Source: Lasiosphaeria ovina (taxonomy: Eukaryota; Ascomycota; Sordariomycetes; Sordariales; Lasiosphaeriaceae). Taken from it: DNA of 64,000 nt. Shown here in pieces: positions 61,691 through 64,000 of the stretch. Location: contig JAULSN010000004.1 of NCBI GenBank assembly GCA_033439765.1, forward strand, positions 1,498,001 to 1,562,000, in the 5' to 3' direction. Numbering within the stretch: position 1 is the first letter of the stretch; every line of letters begins with the position of its first letter. The translations under genes were made by a program, and so were the position numbers. The notes under the pieces were generated by a model. It was not told the DNA's origin. It ran no database searches and worked only from the letters and a program-made list of their open reading frames with translations.

Positions 61691-61854
61691 AATTAACCTA
61701 CCTGGTCCTGAGCAAAGGCCGGCGCAGAAGGCTGAGCCTGGTGCTGCTGCGCCGGTGGGTGCGGAAGGGGGTGAGGGTGAAGCGTTGAGGCTGGAGGCGG
61801 AGGAGGGTCAGGGACTTTCGGCGCCAGTCTCCTCCGCTTTGACGAGGGCTCCAT
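59079..61854 (-). CDS. Caspase-like (peptidase C14) protein with C-terminal C2H2 zinc fingers
   Basis: Three exons (61854-61702, 61603-61221, 61155-59079) give about 870 residues; a second acceptor six bases earlier (exon start 61609) also keeps the frame. After a basic Pro-rich start (SSKRRRLAPK), a caspase-type domain spans about residues 55-230: VSVLMLRWEEDRS, FLENACPDHLLIIYYAGHGY with catalytic His near 166, the splice-made LYWACNPRED, and ILLLLDSCAV with catalytic Cys near 211. A long low-complexity middle follows, with a beta-type segment (FLGPPTMLLISMPQSIWNIV). C2H2-like fingers lie near 620-790: CGHCSHAPFKDSSSLRKHIAAAH, CTSTFGSKNEWKRHIASQH, EFNRKDLFTQHLRRMH and CPKPDCQSVFEGPGSWDEW. 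It suggests a protease or protease-like switch tied to nucleic-acid or protein binding by the fingers; the role is unknown. Confidence 0.87.
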
Positions 61855-63701
61855 GGCCGAGATAGGTCGAGTCGGGGATCGCGCCTCTTGTCCGTTGCAC
61901 TGTCAGGGCGCAAGCAGAGGCACTCGAGGCCGCAAGAACGAGGCTCGACGGCTCGACACCGGGTAGGGGCGGGCTGCGAGGCCGGGCAGATTGCTCGGGT
62001 GGGCGCAGACGGGGTCGAATTGAGGTCTACAATGCGCAAGAACCGAAGGAGACGGCCGAGTGGGCAGGCGAGAGGTGAGGCCGCAGTGGATGGGGGGGGA
62101 GGGCAGCACCACCCACTCACGGGAGGCAGCTAAGTAAGGCTGTGCTGGGCTGGCTGGCAGAAATCCGCTCGGCTCTGGAATTAGCCTTGTGGCCACACCA
62201 ATGAAGCGACGGGATTGGCTGCATTGGCTGGCTACAGCGCACCTTGGAAACCCGGGCTGCTCGACTTCTGCGAGACAGTGTAGCCGGCAGGGAGGGGGAG
62301 CGGGGCAGACACAGCGCTCAACCACTCAGAAGCTCGGATTGACGGCGCACGAGCCATGTGTGGGGCGCACCTGGTCTGGAAAGCCGGTTCCCCTCCAAGG
62401 ACCAAGGGCGGCTTCTCTTTGCGCTCTCAACTCTTGTGCTGGCCCCATCCGTTCCATTCCATCTTCCACGTCGAATCGATTCAACCAGCCAGGTTGCAGC
62501 TGGACGGCCATGGTTGCACCTCCACGTCGCCTCCTGGTGACCATATTGCGCAAGCCTGTTTCGCACTGCTATTCCCGGCCCTGCCAGCGGCTGCGAAGTC
62601 GCCGTTCTTCAGGCCGGTCTACGAATACCTGGTGCAGTCTTGTCTTCAAGTCTAAGGACTTTGGAAGAGGAAGAAGTTGAACTTGGTCCGAGCTACCAAA
62701 ATCTAAGCGGGTGTCGAGTACAATACAGTACTCCGTACGTACCAAGAAAATAAAAACTGGACAAGACTCTTCCTTGCCCGCCCTTGCTTTACCTCGGTGT
62801 CAATTGATGGTGACGAGGATAATCGTTGGTGCTGTACAGGTAGGAGGGTCTCTTTTCCCTTCACTGCATGCGTCTCTGCCCAACCCTTTGCGGTCGCTCG
62901 GCGCACTGTTTCTCGTCCTGCACCGTCTTTTCCTTGACTGGCACAACCTCGACTGCTCGCCTCTGATTCGCCTTGTGTTCGGGCTGGCGAATCAGAGCCA
63001 GGTAATGGACATGCACGACAAGGCCAGATTCTGCCAGCACTGCGGACGGCGCTTGCTCCCATTGGAGCCATCAGCCTTCTGCAGAACGAGCGGCCTGCAC
63101 GATGTGATTCGCAAGTCAGCCGTTCCGCAACCCGGCTTATCGAGCACCAGATGTCTATTCACCAGGCAAGTCGACTTTTTTTTTTCGCGCATATCTGCTC
63201 TCCCATTCTTGCTAGCTTTGGCCCTTTGGAGGAGCGAGTGCATCCATCTAGCTAAGTTCTTTTTTTCGGCCAAGTTGCGCTCCGTATTTTGCAGCACACG
63301 CAGCCTCTTTGGTCTCAACATAATCCCCCTTTCAGCATGGAAGGATTCGGGGGCAGTTCTTGCTTCGTTCTTTAGTGCTAGCAGTCAATGTCACTGAACA
63401 TTAGCAACGTGCTGCTCCTATTATCGTCCACTTCGGACATTTGTCAAGGAAAACACCAAAACAATTGGCGTCATCTATGAAGCTACCCAGACGGATCTTT
63501 AAGCGCAGTTCGCTTTTAAAATAAGGAATAATTTGAGTTCGTCATACGGAAATAAAAGAATACGGGCACTACCCACATTTACATTACCGTCTTGAAAAGA
63601 GTTGGCCTCTGCCTCAACAGCAGTTGTCGTGTTTGGATTGTGAGCATATCGGGTCCCCGGATTGACGCCGTGATACCCGATCGCGGCAGACATCCGTCCG
63701 T
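61855..63701. other. Spacer between caspase-like gene and MATE transporter
   Basis: About 1.8 kb without a supported gene; it contains the promoter of the caspase-like gene. An ACTCCGTACGTACC motif occurs near 62730, similar to one at 57581. A 228-codon open frame at 62711-63397 has no recognisable domain and a composition unlike its neighbours' coding regions. Confidence 0.5.
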
Positions 63702-64000
63702 CTACACGGGCTCATTGACAAGCCCTTGGCTGCCAAGGCCATCGGCATCGCCATGCTCGCCCATCCCTCCAGCCTCTAGCCGTTCCATTGCGTGCTTGAC
63801 CTCGTTTTCCCAGTCGCTCATGCCGACAATGACCCACTCAAAGACGCCCACCAGGTACAGCGCAACACACTGTCCCACCCACAGACCTGAAAGACCCCAG
63901 CCGTTGAAGGCCAGGTAGATTCCCCCGGGCAGCGCGCCGCAATAATAGCTGACCAGGTTCACCAGGGCGCCAACCCATTGGCGTCCCATGCCACGCAAGG
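63702..64000 (-). CDS. MATE-family efflux transporter, C-terminal part only
   Basis: The last 99 codons of a gene that starts beyond base 64000. GMGRQWVGALVNLVSYYCGA and GGIYLAFNGWGLSGLWVGQ, followed by LYLVGVFEWVIVGMSDWENEV, match the last two transmembrane helices and the cytosolic end of fungal multidrug and toxic compound extrusion transporters. These export organic compounds using ion gradients. The stop is at 63702-63704. The substrate cannot be inferred. Confidence 0.85.
   Translation of the reverse strand, partial: LRGMGRQWVGALVNLVSYYCGALPGGIYLAFNGWGLSGLWVGQCVALYLVGVFEWVIVGMSDWENEVKHAMERLEAGGMGEHGDADGLGSQGLVNEPV

Noticed and set aside
62711..63397. 228-codon plus-strand open frame as a gene
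   Set aside because: No domain, no conserved-looking motif and it overlaps the expected promoter region; hydrophobic runs come from pyrimidine-rich sequence.

Overview
The window is fungal nuclear DNA, almost certainly from a filamentous ascomycete (Pezizomycotina, probably Sordariomycetes). Genes carry short introns (about 50-230 bases) with GTAAGT-like donors and CTAAC-type branch points, coding regions are GC-rich, and the families are typical of that group: iterative type I polyketide synthases, an AflR-like zinc-cluster regulator, a HET-domain protein, a caspase-like protein with C2H2 fingers and a GH31 glucosidase. Gene models below were built by joining reading frames at splice sites and checking that the phases agree; none has been checked against transcripts.

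Region 1 (1-24 kb) is the core of a secondary-metabolite cluster. A non-reducing PKS (SAT-KS-AT-PT-ACP, minus strand, running off the left edge) and a highly reducing PKS (KS-AT-DH-ER-KR-ACP without a methyltransferase, plus strand) diverge from a shared 1.8-kb promoter region. This arrangement is known from resorcylic acid lactone and azaphilone-type pathways, where the reducing enzyme makes a starter chain that the non-reducing enzyme extends and cyclises. An NAD(P)-binding oxidoreductase-like gene and an AflR-type Zn2Cys6 regulator lie downstream, separated by long gene-free stretches. Next to the regulator is a Ctr-type copper transporter with an apparent one-base frameshift.

Region 2 (25-39 kb) is accessory in character: a decayed hypothetical gene with TAG stops, a DUF7924-like protein, a small secreted six-cysteine protein, a decayed cytochrome P450, a cysteine-rich type I membrane protein and a HET-domain protein with an N-terminal membrane region.

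Region 3 (40-45 kb) holds conserved housekeeping-like genes: an App1-type phosphatidate phosphatase, a glutathione S-transferase and a cupin. Region 4 (45-51 kb) has a decayed MULE/FAR1-like transposase with several TAG stops, next to an intact-looking five-exon gene for an 880-residue protein of unknown function. Region 5 (53-64 kb) has a secreted GH31 alpha-glucosidase, a caspase-like/C2H2 fusion protein and the 3' end of a MATE transporter.

The points most worth a second look are the PKS pair with a Cys-to-Ser change at the SAT nucleophile, the caspase-C2H2 fusion, the unrecognised 880-residue gene beside the transposon relic, and the frameshifted copper transporter.
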